Source: Nemopilema nomurai (Eukaryota > Cnidaria > Scyphozoa > Rhizostomeae > Rhizostomatidae). From it: DNA of 64,000 nucleotides. Under the pieces are notes generated by a model. It was not told the DNA's origin and did no database searches. It worked only from the letters and a program-made list of their open reading frames with translations. The stretch lies in NCBI GenBank assembly GCA_003864495.1, contig ML133437.1, positions 1,054,001 to 1,118,000 of the forward strand, read 5' to 3'. The position numbers were made by a program, and so were the translations under genes. This document shows, piece after piece, positions 33,959 to 47,100 of this stretch (position 1 is its first letter; every line of letters starts with the position of its first letter).

Positions 33959-36551
33959 ATGACGTCCAAATTGCGTGCCAGAGCCTTGGGACTATTGACA
34001 ATTTGCATTCTCTTTGACACAGGAATAGCAATGCATTTCCATCACTCAGATTACAAGGTATGTAGCATAGTGATCTGCGTGAAAGATCCGATAGACCTTT
34101 TAATGCACAACTTGAGATATAGAACGACTTATGGCGAGACGAGAAGGTCAGCTTGCAGAAAACGATCAATATAACCACAATTAATAATGCTTTTAGTCTC
34201 TGAAGACTTGTCTCGCTGCGCAGTAAAAGCCTGGCAAGCCTTTTGTGTGGCGTTTCGTGAGTATTGCTTGACTGGCCTTTTGACTACAATGTTCTTTAAG
34301 TCCTAAGTGTAGCTTTGCTTCATTTGAGGAGACCTCGCGGTTTTTGATGTGTTTTGCATAGGCCCAATTGCTAGTTTCAAGCTGGACAAAGGCAGTCTAT
34401 GAGCACCACCGTACAAAGTAACATAATGTTATAAAGGATTTGATGCGACTGGGGACATCCCGGTCTCTCTATTGGTACACATGCGAGAAAACTGAACATC
34501 TGAATGGTAAAGTAATTGAAGGAATGGGATGTCGGCGGATGTCCAGAACAGAACAGTAGTATGAGAACAGAAACAAAGTAAAGTTCGGAAATCAATAGGC
34601 TCTTGCAGTTGGTGACTTCTAACATCGAGGCAGTACGACTAATGCTTCTAATCTCGGCTTGGTCGCATTTCTATATGGTCAATAGTTGACTTCTCTTCTG
34701 TTGACAGGTCCACCACAAAATGGGGAAGATGAAGATTAAGGTAAAGCCCGAGGGGGCCAAGCTGATTTTCACGGGGGGCGACCTCGACGTTGATCTGCAC
34801 CCCGCCCACGGCTACGTGCGCCCGATTCACAACGTCATTGTCACGCATGCGCACCACGACGAGCACCATGCAGAAGAGCCTGTGCAGCATCACGAAATCG
34901 AGCATGAGGAGGAGGAAGATCATTCAGGGCACCACGAATGGCACCACTCTTATCACCATGACGAGCACGGTGGCCATGACGACCAAGGGTACGGCTTTCG
35001 CCACTTCAGCCATTGGCCTAACAGCCACCACGGTGAAGAGTCCTTCTTAGGAAACGACTTCTACCATGACGATCACCATGGGGAACACCATGGCCACTTT
35101 CGAGACGAAATCGAGGATTCGCACGAACCCGAGGCAGCTGCGAATCATGCAAGAGGGGAAGACTACGGTTACTCCAGACAAAACATTGAGGGAGGAGACG
35201 ACAACTCACGAGAAAGGCAAAGGGCTGAAATGGCGCATCAAAGAAGCATCAACGACTGGCACGCGGACGCAACAATCTATGGAAGTAAATGTCGTTTTTG
35301 TGTTCTAGCAACAATAATGCTTAATGCCTCTTTTTGATGGTGTTGTCCGCAAAAGAGGATTACTAGAAGCATTGAAATACATGCGTCTTCCATTGCTTCA
35401 ATACATGTTGAATTTGTTATAAAGTATGCCAATAATCATACGCACATGCTCTCTAGAAAACTTTCTTTGCGGCTCAATAACGCGTTGATTTTACTGTATC
35501 AATGTATCAATGTATACAGGTTTAATGTATCAGCACAAACTTCGTCCTGGAATTACGACAATCAACGTCAACTACAAGATAGATTCGCATTTTCCTGTCT
35601 TCAATATGATTAAAATCTCGATAAAAAATAAAACTAAAATGGTAATATTCCTTCATAGAAAAAATTTACCCAGAAGATGTTGCGGCGCCTACACACAAGA
35701 GCAATATTCAGGATAAATTCGAAGAGTTCACCTCAAAGATTACTCCGGGTGCAAATGTTGAAAAAGACGAAACTGACGATGGTTCGGCCAGAGGGACAGT
35801 GTCACCATTTGACGAGGAGAATGACACACACAAAGAAAGGGATACGGATGACAGAAATGACAGGGAAGGGGAGAGGAGAATGCACGAAAAGGCCCGGCAT
35901 GACATGTCCAAGATAAACACAAAGGAACTGGAGCGCTTTGCTAATAAACTGAAGCCTTATATTCCGGAGGAGAGCGAATTTCCAGTGAAGGAAACCGCGA
36001 GTAACACGAAGGACTTCGGCAGCCCATCGCAAGTGTATTTGAATATGAGTGGAATGCCGCATAATTACGGGGAAGAAGAGAAGGAACCGGATTTCCCAAC
36101 ACAGAACCGGGAACTGGAGCCGGATGTTGCCGAGAACCGGAACGAAAGGCAGCAGGGCGACTATTTCCCAAGTGAGGAACGTTGGAGTCAGCCTCGTGAT
36201 GAAAACGAGGATGAAGACGAAGGATACAAAAAATCGCTAAACGAATTTCGAGACAGAGCTGCGAGGATATCTCGAATTGCGAACGAGGAGGCCAAGAAAA
36301 AAGACGTTAGACCACCAATGATTATGCATCCGGACGGGGATCCGAGAGATAGACGGCTGAGGAAAGCATTTTACGAATTTAATCATAGGCCCACTCTTAC
36401 TCAGCACATGGCAACAATCAGCGACTTTAACGTACGAAGCTTGATTGCGAAGAGAAGGAAGAGGCGTGCAAGTAATCCTGAAAGTTTCGCGAAGAGGAGA
36501 CGAGGCTCGATGGTTGATAGGCTAGTTAAACGTTTGATGCGCTCTTGGTGA
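33959..36551 (+). CDS. Secreted histidine-rich acidic protein with polybasic C-terminus
   Basis: Exons 33959-34057, 34708-35284 and 35659-36551 join in phases 0 and 1 to give 522 residues. The leader (LGLLTICILFDTGIA) is a plausible signal peptide. Residues about 64-180 are histidine-rich, roughly one in four, mixed with Asp/Glu (HAHHDEHHAEE, HHEWHHSYHHDEHGGHDD, YHDDHHGEHHGHF), as in metal-binding secreted proteins. A long Glu/Asp/Arg/Lys segment follows, then a strongly basic end with RRKRR, KRRR and VKR sites before the final LMRSW. The predicted mature protein has no cysteine. No family is recognised. Metal binding, mineral matrix or prepropeptide roles are all possible and unproven. The exon starting at 34708 is noticeably GC-richer than its surroundings. 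The second acceptor (cttcatag) is short but the frame closes. Confidence 0.8.
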
Positions 36552-38112
36552 TCAAAACGTAGTCAGGGACAATGGGAAGCAAAAGCAGGCCCAATATAGT
36601 CTACTCTTCTCTTTGTGTTAAAACACTCGATGCTAGTTTGTTAGAATTAACGAACATAATTTTGCGCGATTAACCGACAGGAGGACACTTTAGGACATGC
36701 TCCATGGACTTCAGACAAGTAGATTCCAGACAAAATGTCGTTCAATCTCCTTATACGAGAAGGGTGCTAACACCATCAGTGGTTTACTTAAGTTACCTAT
36801 CGCCCTCGTATAAAGCACTTTACAACCATGACGCCATTCTGCAGAGAGATAAACATGAAGTAGCACCTCTATCGTGGCGTAGAGGAACACCGTTTGCACG
36901 CTTGCCATGGCATTGATAGCAGAAGGCAGCACGGAGGTGTTCTTCTGACAAGAAGCTAAATCAGATTCAACAGTTTTACTCATTTGCCCAAGAAAGAAGC
37001 ACTCTCGAATAGCCAGATTCTTTTTTTTCAGCTACGTATCCCTAACCCGTATCTTATCTTTTCTTGCATTTTGTAAAGAACAGAAGTCGACACAAATGTT
37101 AAAACAACTAAACCAAGTCTACTGACATTCTTTTGTCGCATCAGTAAACATATTCGTCCGAATTTGTTTCTGGATATTATGAAAGACTGTTCAGTATTGG
37201 TAAATTGAAGTAGAAGAATAGGCAACTCATCGACTGTTGTAGGTTATCTTTTACAAAGTTTTCGAACGGATTTAGCAAGCTCTTTGTTATATTCTTCTCG
37301 ATTGTGAAGTTTTCATATGAGCTTTGTATCAACAGCAAGCGTTTGTCAGCAACCTTTCTTTTAAAGCAGGATCTCTGTGTTTGAGCCAGTTTCATGTATG
37401 TTTAGTGCTAGGTGGCCAAGCTTCAAAGGAAAACTCACTGCAAACTATGGATTGTTCTACTTTCCAGATTCGAAAGAATTGGAAGATCCCATTTTATTTG
37501 ACATCCCAATTACTCTGACGACGCTAAATTGCTTTTGTACCTGTTATGACATAGCTGTGGTCTGCTGAGTAATGCAATGACGAATTAGTGAACTGATCTT
37601 GTTCTGTCATTTTATGAATTTTTGCCACTTCTCCAAGGATTGTGCCAACCCGTATCACCTTAGTATTTTACAGATCATAAAATATGGTATTTCCAAATCA
37701 TTACTTTTAAGCGCAAATTCTAAGCGTTATCTATCGCAAGATTCGTTGCCTTGAACCTCAATGTTTATTGAGTTCAGGTTGTCTCGAATTCTGCAAAGAC
37801 CTTCCAATGTCCACTCAACTTCCACTTACGAAACAAGGCAAATCCGCGCAAAGGATCCTGGTCAGTTAGAGGTCCTTAACGTGATTTTGAAAGCGAGGCA
37901 AGAATCGAGATTCAATCAAAACGAGGATGGAACGGCGTGCATGCGCAATGCGGTCAGGACATAAAGACAAACTTCAATCGCGAAAATATCTGTTCCATAT
38001 TTTGAAATAACCCTTGATTTTTGCGTGAACGGGCTGGGTGATTTATGGCATTCGTTCTTGGAGGGTAACAACTTCATCCAGCCTGTATTTTGGCTGCCCT
38101 CACAGTTCGAAA
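36552..38112. other. Intergenic region upstream of SPT6
   Basis: No coding exon supported. The 3' UTR of the histidine-rich gene occupies the start, with no clear AATAAA close to the stop. The last 200 bp should be the SPT6 promoter and 5' UTR. Confidence 0.6.
37938..37947. promoter_or_regulatory. NRF1-like element upstream of SPT6
   Basis: tgcatgcgca, close to the NRF1 palindrome, about 165 bp before the SPT6 ATG. NRF1-type sites are common in TATA-less housekeeping promoters; this fits but is a short match. Confidence 0.35.
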
Positions 38113-41100
38113 ATGTCAGACTTTTTAGATCACGAAGCCGAGGAATCCGAGGAAGAGTTCGGTAATAACTCTGACGAAGACGATATAGGCCCACCAGACA
38201 AGAAGAAAAAGAAGCAGAAAGTTGAAGACGATGATGATGAAGACGAGGATGAAGAAGGAATTGACGATGAAACGATAAATGACATCATTAACGATGATGA
38301 GGAAGAAGTAGAAGACAGCGATCAAGAGCCGCGCCACAGAAAACGGCCTAGAAGAGGTTCGTTCAACTTATAGAAGTATGCTTGACGATTTTTTAAAATA
38401 AAATTAAAGAGTCAAATCAAAACGGTTGTAGTATCTCTTGTATAGCCGATGTCCTTTTTGGTTACGCAAGCCCTTGTTGTTGGATAAACCTTTTGTTTTC
38501 AGTTCAATATGATAAACCCTCTTGAATCAATTCTTAGAAAGCGAAGATGAAGTAGATGAGGAAGATCTGGCTTTAATTGAAGAGAACACTGGCATCAAGC
38601 TTAAAAAGGTCAGTTTACTTTGTGAATATTGACACAGAAGAGGTAGCCTTGCTTTTGGATGGATCCCTCTCTGTGATATGTTTTGAAAATTTGTGTGACT
38701 AGATGTTCAATAATGTAAAAAGTCAGGCTCACCATAGAGTTGATATTTTAGCTTTGGGATAGGAGTTAATAGGAAGGCTCTTGATGTGAAAGAAGCATGT
38801 GCATATAAGATATGTTCTGTCCTGTCTATTCATTGTATGCAGCTAAACCAATTCTGCACTAGTTGTGTGCATCAATTTGCAATTATTTGTGTGCACAAGG
38901 GTTGCATCAATTTGATTATTCTCCAATCCAGGTTTACATAAGATTTTTCACAAAATTGAACTTCAAAATTGAAATCTTCTTAGTTTTTACTGAAAAAATC
39001 ATGTTGTTTGGGCCGTTCAGTTGTGAGTTACTTTCTTTTGAATATATTGATTTTTCTTTAGATCTGACTGCAGTTTGCATACACAAGTAAATTTTTCACT
39101 CCAACAGCAAATTCAATTAAAATTTATAGGAATAGCTAAATTTTGAAGATAGGCTTATTCCCAGCTTAACAGCCTAAACACTTAAAAATGTTTGACACTT
39201 TCTAATTCTATGATCCATTTTGCCAAATGTGAATTTAAAATTTTTCCTGGATCTGAGAATGTACTATAGCAGATTTGACTTTTAAGGGCTTCAGAAGCTA
39301 AAAAAACATTTTTTTAAAATGATTCTGTTCCCAAAGCAGCAAATGGGCTTTTTCACAAATTTGCACTCACCTTACAATTAGCATGATTTTTTTAGAAAAT
39401 GTTTTCATCTTTGTATATGTGTGCAAAATGAACTTTTGGTACATGAATTTCAAAATGTTTTTTAGAAAAAGCATTCAAGAGTCAAGCTATTAGATTCTGA
39501 TGAAGAGGATGAGCCAGATGATTCGAGGGACAGGGAAGAAATTGAGAATGAACTTTTCAAAGATGACGAAGACACGGTACTTACTTGTTATGATTTTCTT
39601 GGCATGCATACACCTTTTTCAAAAAGCCTGTTTGAACAAGGCAGACACAAGTTTTTAGTTATTTGTCTTAGCCTGTATGAAGAGAGAGGTATTATACACA
39701 GGTAGAAATCAGAGCTAGTTTCTAGTTTATTGAAGTAGCCAGTAAGTTTTGGTTTTGGTAAGTTATTTGTGCTGATAGAAATGGGGATTGCAGCTAAACA
39801 TTTGAATCAAAGTAGAAAACTTTGCAAAAAAACTACTAGGCATTTTGTCTTGTTCCATAAATGAAGATATTTTTATACATGTTTGCCAGCCAGTCTAGTT
39901 GTAATAGAAGGAATTTATTTAAAATGATAACAAAATGCATGCATAATGATGTTGTTCTGAATACCTCTCTTAGCAGGCAAATCTTTAATCATGCAATTTG
40001 TTAAGGATGTAAAGGAAAGCTATCCTATCCAGCTGTGCTTTAAGACACATTCTAATCTTAAGTAAAATTATACTTTGAGGCAATATTTTAACAGCGAGAC
40101 AAATTATACTTTGTTTAGTGCAGTGAGTTGTTTAGTTGATAGACAATGAAGGCCATTCAAAGTTGTTCTGTCTTGCCAATAGTGTTCTTCTTCAAAGGTT
40201 TTAGTGTGATGTTTTATTTCTTAGAATGAAAGATCTGTTGATGAGGTACCCATCAATTGAAGGTTTTGATATGTGTTTAATCAGCAAATGTTTTAATATA
40301 ATAGTGTATTTTAGAATTGCATAAAAAGCTGTAACATTAGTTGACCCAGGGGTGGTTCTGGATGTTTTTCACATGTTCAACAAGCACTTGATTATTATAG
40401 TGCTTGTTGACTCAGAATTCTTGAATGAAAGTAGCCATGAAAACACTTCTAACAAGTATTCTCTTCAAATGGTGTCAAATGAACAAAAGCTTTTTTGAAT
40501 GAAGGTTATTTGATTCCCTTAAACCCTGTGCAGAATCTGTGAATGAAACAATATTTTATCTTATTTCTTGAATCATAAACATGTGCATTTGTTGTCAGAT
40601 TTTCAGTTCCACCCTTTCAACTTATGTTCAAATGCTCTATTAATTATGCAATTCTAAAATCTTGTTTGTACGATGAGATGATGTTTTAATTTTAAGATGT
40701 TTGTGTATTTCATATGATACACCAAAGGCTTTTGATTTAAGAAAGATATGTGATGAAAAATTTTTTAATTATCAATATGTGTTTTGGTTTTGCAAGATGT
40801 GTGTTTGTACATGTAATTCAATAGAGATCTGTTCTGTGCCAAATTAGTAGAAACTTCACAATATCTAAAAGATGATAGTGTCAGTTGTCACCAGTCCTCT
40901 AGCTTCTAGCACTACATTCACACTTTTTAACCTCTTCATAATTTAATTTGATTTCAATGAAGCATAGTAGGTTAGTAAATTTCAACCATTTGTTTGAATG
41001 TCCTATGAAATTACATTGTGGTTGGGAAAGGTTTAATGTAAGATCATATTGTATGTGATAAGTGTTTAATTCAGTGGATGGGGTGCTTGTTGCTCTGCAG

Positions 41101-44100
41101 AATAATTCCCCTAAGTTGAAAAGCCTTAAACAAATAAGTTTACAAGGTAAGGCCTAGATTCAACGCTCTACCTCCTCTGGTTTTTTAAGGCAGACCTCTT
41201 TGATTAATGCAAGCAGTTGCATCAGCACTCACACAAATTCCATGCTATTAGAATTGTTTTAAGAACTGCTCATAAATTGCTGAATTTAGAGTTGTTAATT
41301 GGCATATGCAGGTTTAGCAAGTTGCAACAGAAGAAAGAAAACAGTTCTTCCTACATTCTTGTGTGTTTGCATGCTCATTTGTTATGTTTTTAGAGAGAGG
41401 ATGAAGCACTTTCTGGGAATCAGGGGAGCAGCCAGGCATATGCACCAATTGAAGATTTGACAGATGAAGAGGGTAGGTCTAAATGTTGTGCATTGTTTTG
41501 AAGTTTTTGCTGAAAGTGTAAACCTACATAAACATGTCTCTATTGCTGTAGATTCATCTCCCCTGTCAAAATTAAAAGTTCTTGTTTATGTACTCCAGAA
41601 TCTATCAAATAACTCTAATATAAACTACCTTGGGTTTTAACATATCAATCAAACTATTAACAAGTTGTAGGCACTCTGTTTTCGTAAATTCAATTTTTTT
41701 AAAGATATGAGGTATATAGACATCTATTTTGATATCCAGGGGGTGAAATAACAAAAATGACCAAACATTTATAAAGGATAGTCTATGAGTGAAGAAGTAC
41801 TGTTACCAGAGTCCTGTTCCAGAAGTTGAATGGGAAATAAAATTGTTTATTCCTTTTTTCAATGTTTCTCTTATGCTGAACAGTTAATGATTCACACTTT
41901 TCAAGCTGATGTACAGCTTTCCGCACTATTCTTTTACATAGAAGTATTTTCATCCTGTCGATGCAAGAATCATTCTCAATTGTTTCCCACTACCTATGGT
42001 AACCTTTATGCTACTGATATTTATCTTCATTTACTCTTTTTGGTGTATTCTGAAGATGATGATGGGGACTATGGTTTCATTGTCGATGATGATGACCAAC
42101 CAATTCACACAAGACCTGCAAAGAAGAAGAGGAGTAAGGACAAGTACATCAGCAGGTTGAATATATTTGTTGTTTTTTACGTATATATTTGGTTAAGCTA
42201 TTACAATAAGACTTTTTAGTCAAAGAACGAATCTTTTCAGTAAACAAATCTTTTAAAAGCGCATTTTTATTTTTGTCGAGCAAATGGTATTTATTGTGAA
42301 GTGGGCAAAAAACTGTACATGTAAAGTTAGTAATCTTTGTGTCTCTTATGACTTTATGTAATTTATTATTAAGAAACTGTTTGGCAATGTGACAGTATAT
42401 TTATTTTGTGCTTGTCAGATCAGAACAATTTTTACTGCCAGAAACATCGGGTTTTGAATTACATTCATCGATCAGAATGCAAGAGTTTGCCCTTGTTGAA
42501 ATATACTATTTTTACTGAAGATTCAAAAGTTTTGAACAATTGATAAAAACTGAATAAAACAACTTAAAAACTTTATTGATTAAGATACGACACGAATCTT
42601 TTAGGTTATCAGTTAACGTAGAAGAAAAGTCGCGTTTCCAAATAGAGTTTCATGAACTTAACGTTAGACCGGTTAACTTTTTGTTATAGTTAGCTAAAGC
42701 ATATGGAAAAACGTTTAAGGTGATATCCACAAAACAAATGATTAAGAGAGTTTTCGATTTCTAAAGGACCATTCATATCAATGGAAATCACTTGTTGTCA
42801 TTAAATGTTGCAATAGTAACATCTTTTTTATGCAGCGCACTGCAAGAAGCCCAGGACATATTTGGCCTCGAGTTCGATTTGAATGAGCTTGATCAGTATG
42901 ACGACGGCCTCGATCAAGTGTCTGAAGAAGATTACGAAGAGAACGAGGATGAAGAGCGAACAGTGAAGAAGAAGAGGAAGAAGAAGACCGCAAGGAAGTC
43001 CATATACGACGTTTACGAGCCTTCGGAGCTGGAGAAGAGCCATCTCACTGACAAGGACAATGAAATCAGAGTCCGGGACATCCCAGAAAGGTTCCAGCTC
43101 CGCGCTGTTCCAGTGAAGCTAGCCACTGACGCAGAGCTTGACGATGAAGCGGAGTGGATCTACAAGCAAGCGTTCATGCAAACGCCCATAACACAGCAGA
43201 ATTTCCCAGTAAGCATTCACGGTTTTGCTTCACAGTAAAATTGCATCACAATGATTGACAAGGAATGGGGACTGGACTCTAACGCAGCCTGTATCCCTTG
43301 GTTGTCCGGGTATCTGATCCGCCTCTGCAGACCGTTCGTTTAATTGCATCGCTTTTCTTCCGGTTCTGTCATTCATATTCAATATATTAGGTCTTTAGTT
43401 CCACAACCCCTTGTCTGTTTCTACGATTCACAATGGTTTTTGAACAAACAGATCACGTCTAATGACACTTAACTTATGATGACCGTGTTGTGAATCGCAC
43501 AAGCTGTTCCAATGATGGTATGCAAAGGACAATCTTAATGGGCAAACAACCTTAAATGTGTTTGTTATTTTGTATCAGTTTGTACGTTGAATTGACATTC
43601 CGATAGCTACGCGTTGTGATGTGGGTGTGCATCCCATTATTAAACTACTACATCCCAAAGTATTGAGCTTTAAAACTCATTTGCACAAAAACCAAAGTCT
43701 TCTATCCTATGGGTAAGGCCACAGATTTCTTACAGATTAGTAAATGATGTAGATTTAATAGGAAGCAGCGCATTTCGTATTTTCGTATTTACGTTATTGG
43801 CACATATTTTATAATGATAAAAGATGATACTCTCAGTTCCTTGCTGATAAATTTGGAAAAACCATGCGCTTTAGCTCTTGCTTGTATGACGCAATTTGAA
43901 TGTTTTATTCAGGAGTCAAGGGATTTTGATCGAAGGCACACAGCACCACAACTGAAGCCTGTATCAGCAATACAGAAAATCCGATCGGCTTTGAACTTCA
44001 TGAAGAAGGAATTGTTTGAGGTGAGCAAGCTGTTAAAGAAGAAATTGTACTAATGCATCAATAAAGTTTTTGCGTTGAATAAGAAAATTATGTTTGCAAT

Positions 44101-47100
44101 GTCTTGGGGCAATACAGCATACGATTCGCTGTTTTGAATGTTGGCAAATGTTTTGATTTAAACTTGATCTTTTAAACAGTTTCTGTTAAAGCGTAAATGA
44201 AGATCAATAAATTAGTGTTTCGTTAGTGTGTATACAGTACAGTTTCTAATTAAGTTGTAGCGACGATTGATGGAGAAAAATTGGTAGATCCGGGTTATTT
44301 CATCTATTTATGCAGACCATTGGATTTTTGTTCATGTTTTGCTCCTTGGTGGCTAAAGAATTATTTTTATCTCTGACAGCTTTTTATCTGTTCTTGGTAT
44401 TCTGCATTTTGTTTATTTTCTAGGTACCTTTCATCGCAACGTATAGAAAGGAATACATCGAGCCAGAGTTGAAAGTTGATGATCTGTGGAAGATTTTTGA
44501 CTTTGATGCCAAGGTAACCTTTTGAAAATCTATGATAAGTATTTCTTGAAACTCCTTTTTATTTGAAAATATTCTAAGTAATGCAACTGAAAACCTCTGT
44601 TTAGAAAGGTCGTAATGGTTATAATGATGATAGTTTTGATAATTTATATGCGTGATTATAAGAATATTGTTAACTGTCAAAGATAGAAGATAGAAGTTTA
44701 CGTTCGTATGATTATATTTTATATCAAGATATTCTACCTTAGAAACTTTCATATGAAGCTGATTAATGTTTTGGGTTTTGAGTCGCTCGGCAAGTTCTCT
44801 CATAACTCATCTCCAAATGCCAGTTAGCACCGTAGTTTACTTCTGTACTTTGCTGTTAGGGGAAACATCTCCTTCTACGCCCTTGAACTGCTTTCGAAAT
44901 AAAATGATCCCATGTATTGCCTAATGCTCAAGGCCAGTATTATTGCTTGATCCTTGCAGTGGACACAGTTGAGCATAAGGAAGCAAAGCATGAAGAAACT
45001 TTTTGAGCAGATACAGAAGTACCAATTCGAAATCGTGCTTCAAAACGAGGATAAGAAAGTCGACGAGCACTTCAGGACGCTGACGCAAGAGGACATTGAT
45101 GCGTACGTTTACCCATTGACCATCCGCATGTCTATTGTTTTTAGTCGTTCATTGTATGCCCATTTTTGGGCTGGTCCATCGTCCAACCATGATATCCAGT
45201 AAACGACATAAGCCACAAGGTGGGTTGCTTTTGAGTAAATTATTGGTCTGTTTTTTAGGCTAGAAAACACGCAAAGCATGGAAGAGCTGATGGACGTGTA
45301 TATGGAGTTTCAACTGTACTACTCTGACGATGTCCCAAAGATGCAGGCATGGCTCAAGGAGAGCGAGAAGGCCACAAAGTCGTCGTCGAAGGCGAAGTCG
45401 AAGCCGAAGAAGAGGGAGAATGGCGAGGAAGACGACGCAGAAGAAGACGGAAGCGAAAGCACTAAGGACGAGGCGGGCGACGACGCCGAAAAGGACGGAG
45501 ACGAGGCTGAAGGCGAAGAAAACGAGGAGGCTAAGGAAGACGATGAGCAGTCGACGAGGAAAGTACCGAGGCGGAGGGACCTATACACCATTTGCAAGGA
45601 CAATGGGCTGCTCAGTCTGACCAAGAAGCTTGGCTTGTCGCCGCAACAGTTCGCCGAGAATCTGAGGGACAATTACCAGCGTCACGAGCCGGAGCAGGTG
45701 CCGGAAGAGCCCGATGAACTGGCAGAGCAGTACATCTGCAAGTACGTCTTAGGGGCTCGTGCATGTGGCAAGAGCAATTTGTTTCATTGCTGGTGGTGCC
45801 CCCCTGGGTTGCAAGATTTCCATTCCTATACACGGCTTTTTGTGGAGGGAGGGGGGTTAATGGAAATGATGGGCTTGTTTGGCTTTTTGTGTCAGTCTTT
45901 GAATGTTATTGAAGTCACCAAAATTCAACACACTGATTGTCAAATACCTCATGAGAAAAGTAATAGCTAAAGTGCGTGTTGGGCATTTTGTCAACTGCAT
46001 GAACATCAGCTGGTAGATCTTCAATAGGCTCTATGTATGTTGTGGCTGACTCATGCCTTTATTATCTGTAAGCAGAGTTTAGCGTTGAGTGACTTCAAGA
46101 ATAGTTGGGCAGAGTTTCAACATACAATTTCGCTTAATGCTAAATGACATCAATTCCCAACAGGCGTACAGGCAATAAGTCTACAAGCGGGCCATGATCA
46201 ATCTTTAAGTGTTTAAATACCGTCCAGAACTAGCATTTGGCCTATTCATTCGCTATCACCCATTTCGTCTCCATGTTACTGAATCCGTGATTATTAGTTC
46301 GAAACTCCGCCGTATGAACTCCGTTGTTCCATTTGCAGTGGGTTCCAAACGGCGGCGGCAGTGTTGGAAGGCGCCCGCCACATGCTGGCGGTGCAGATCG
46401 CAAGGACGCCGCTCGTTCGCCAGTGCGTCAGGCAAGCCTTCTTCGACAAAGCAAAAATAAGCATAGTACCAACCAAAAAGGGCAAGAAGGTAAGGCTAAA
46501 ATTTCTACTTTCTGAGAAACTGAGAAACACTCAAAAGTTTCTTTTGGACAGGACTGCAATTTTTATGTTGTTTGATTTGGTGGAATTTTTAGTCGATTCT
46601 TATGCTGTAGGATTGAGAAAATAATATTTAGTAGCTGAAAAATTGACACTTTTTGGTTTTGGCCTATATTCATCAGCGCTACAATTGATTCAATGCTTAT
46701 TATTATACTATTCTTATTGATAAATAATTTTATATTTCAATTGCTACACACAATTGTAAGATTGGACACCAACATGAACTGAAAAGTCACTTGCTGTATA
46801 CTGAACATAACGACTGTGGTCATAATTATTGAATTTGATCGTATGCACGGTTCGGTGTTTTCCGTAGGAAATCGACGACTTTCACCAATACGCTGGTTTC
46901 AAGTACATCAAGCACAAACCTGTACGGGACCTGCAAGGCGAGCAATTCTTAAAGATGTGTCAGGCAGAGAAAGAAGGACTCGTCGATGTAAAAGTCGGAA
47001 TAGACTTGGATGCTGAATTGGGGTAAGAAAACATTTTGCACTATGCTGGATGGTAAAAGGGTTCAGATCTGTCTGCTGGATGCTAAAAATGATTAGATCT

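Noticed and set aside
34790..35050. Thr/Met-rich forward open frame
   Set aside because: Alternate-frame shadow of the histidine-rich exon, produced by CAC/GAC/CAT codon runs.
42132..42155. Donor GTAAGG at 42134 for SPT6 exon 5
   Set aside because: It is a better consensus than the one used, but leaves phase 1, which does not fit the next exon; the weaker donor at 42156 gives the conserved reading.
42792..42835. SPT6 exon 6 starting at an internal ATG (42792)
   Set aside because: The stretch before 42836 is intron: a clear acceptor tttatgcag precedes the exon, and the junction gives ...[14 protein letters not shown], matching SPT6.
45319..45672. Ser/Ala-rich reverse open frame
   Set aside because: Antisense shadow of the acidic SPT6 loop in exon 10.
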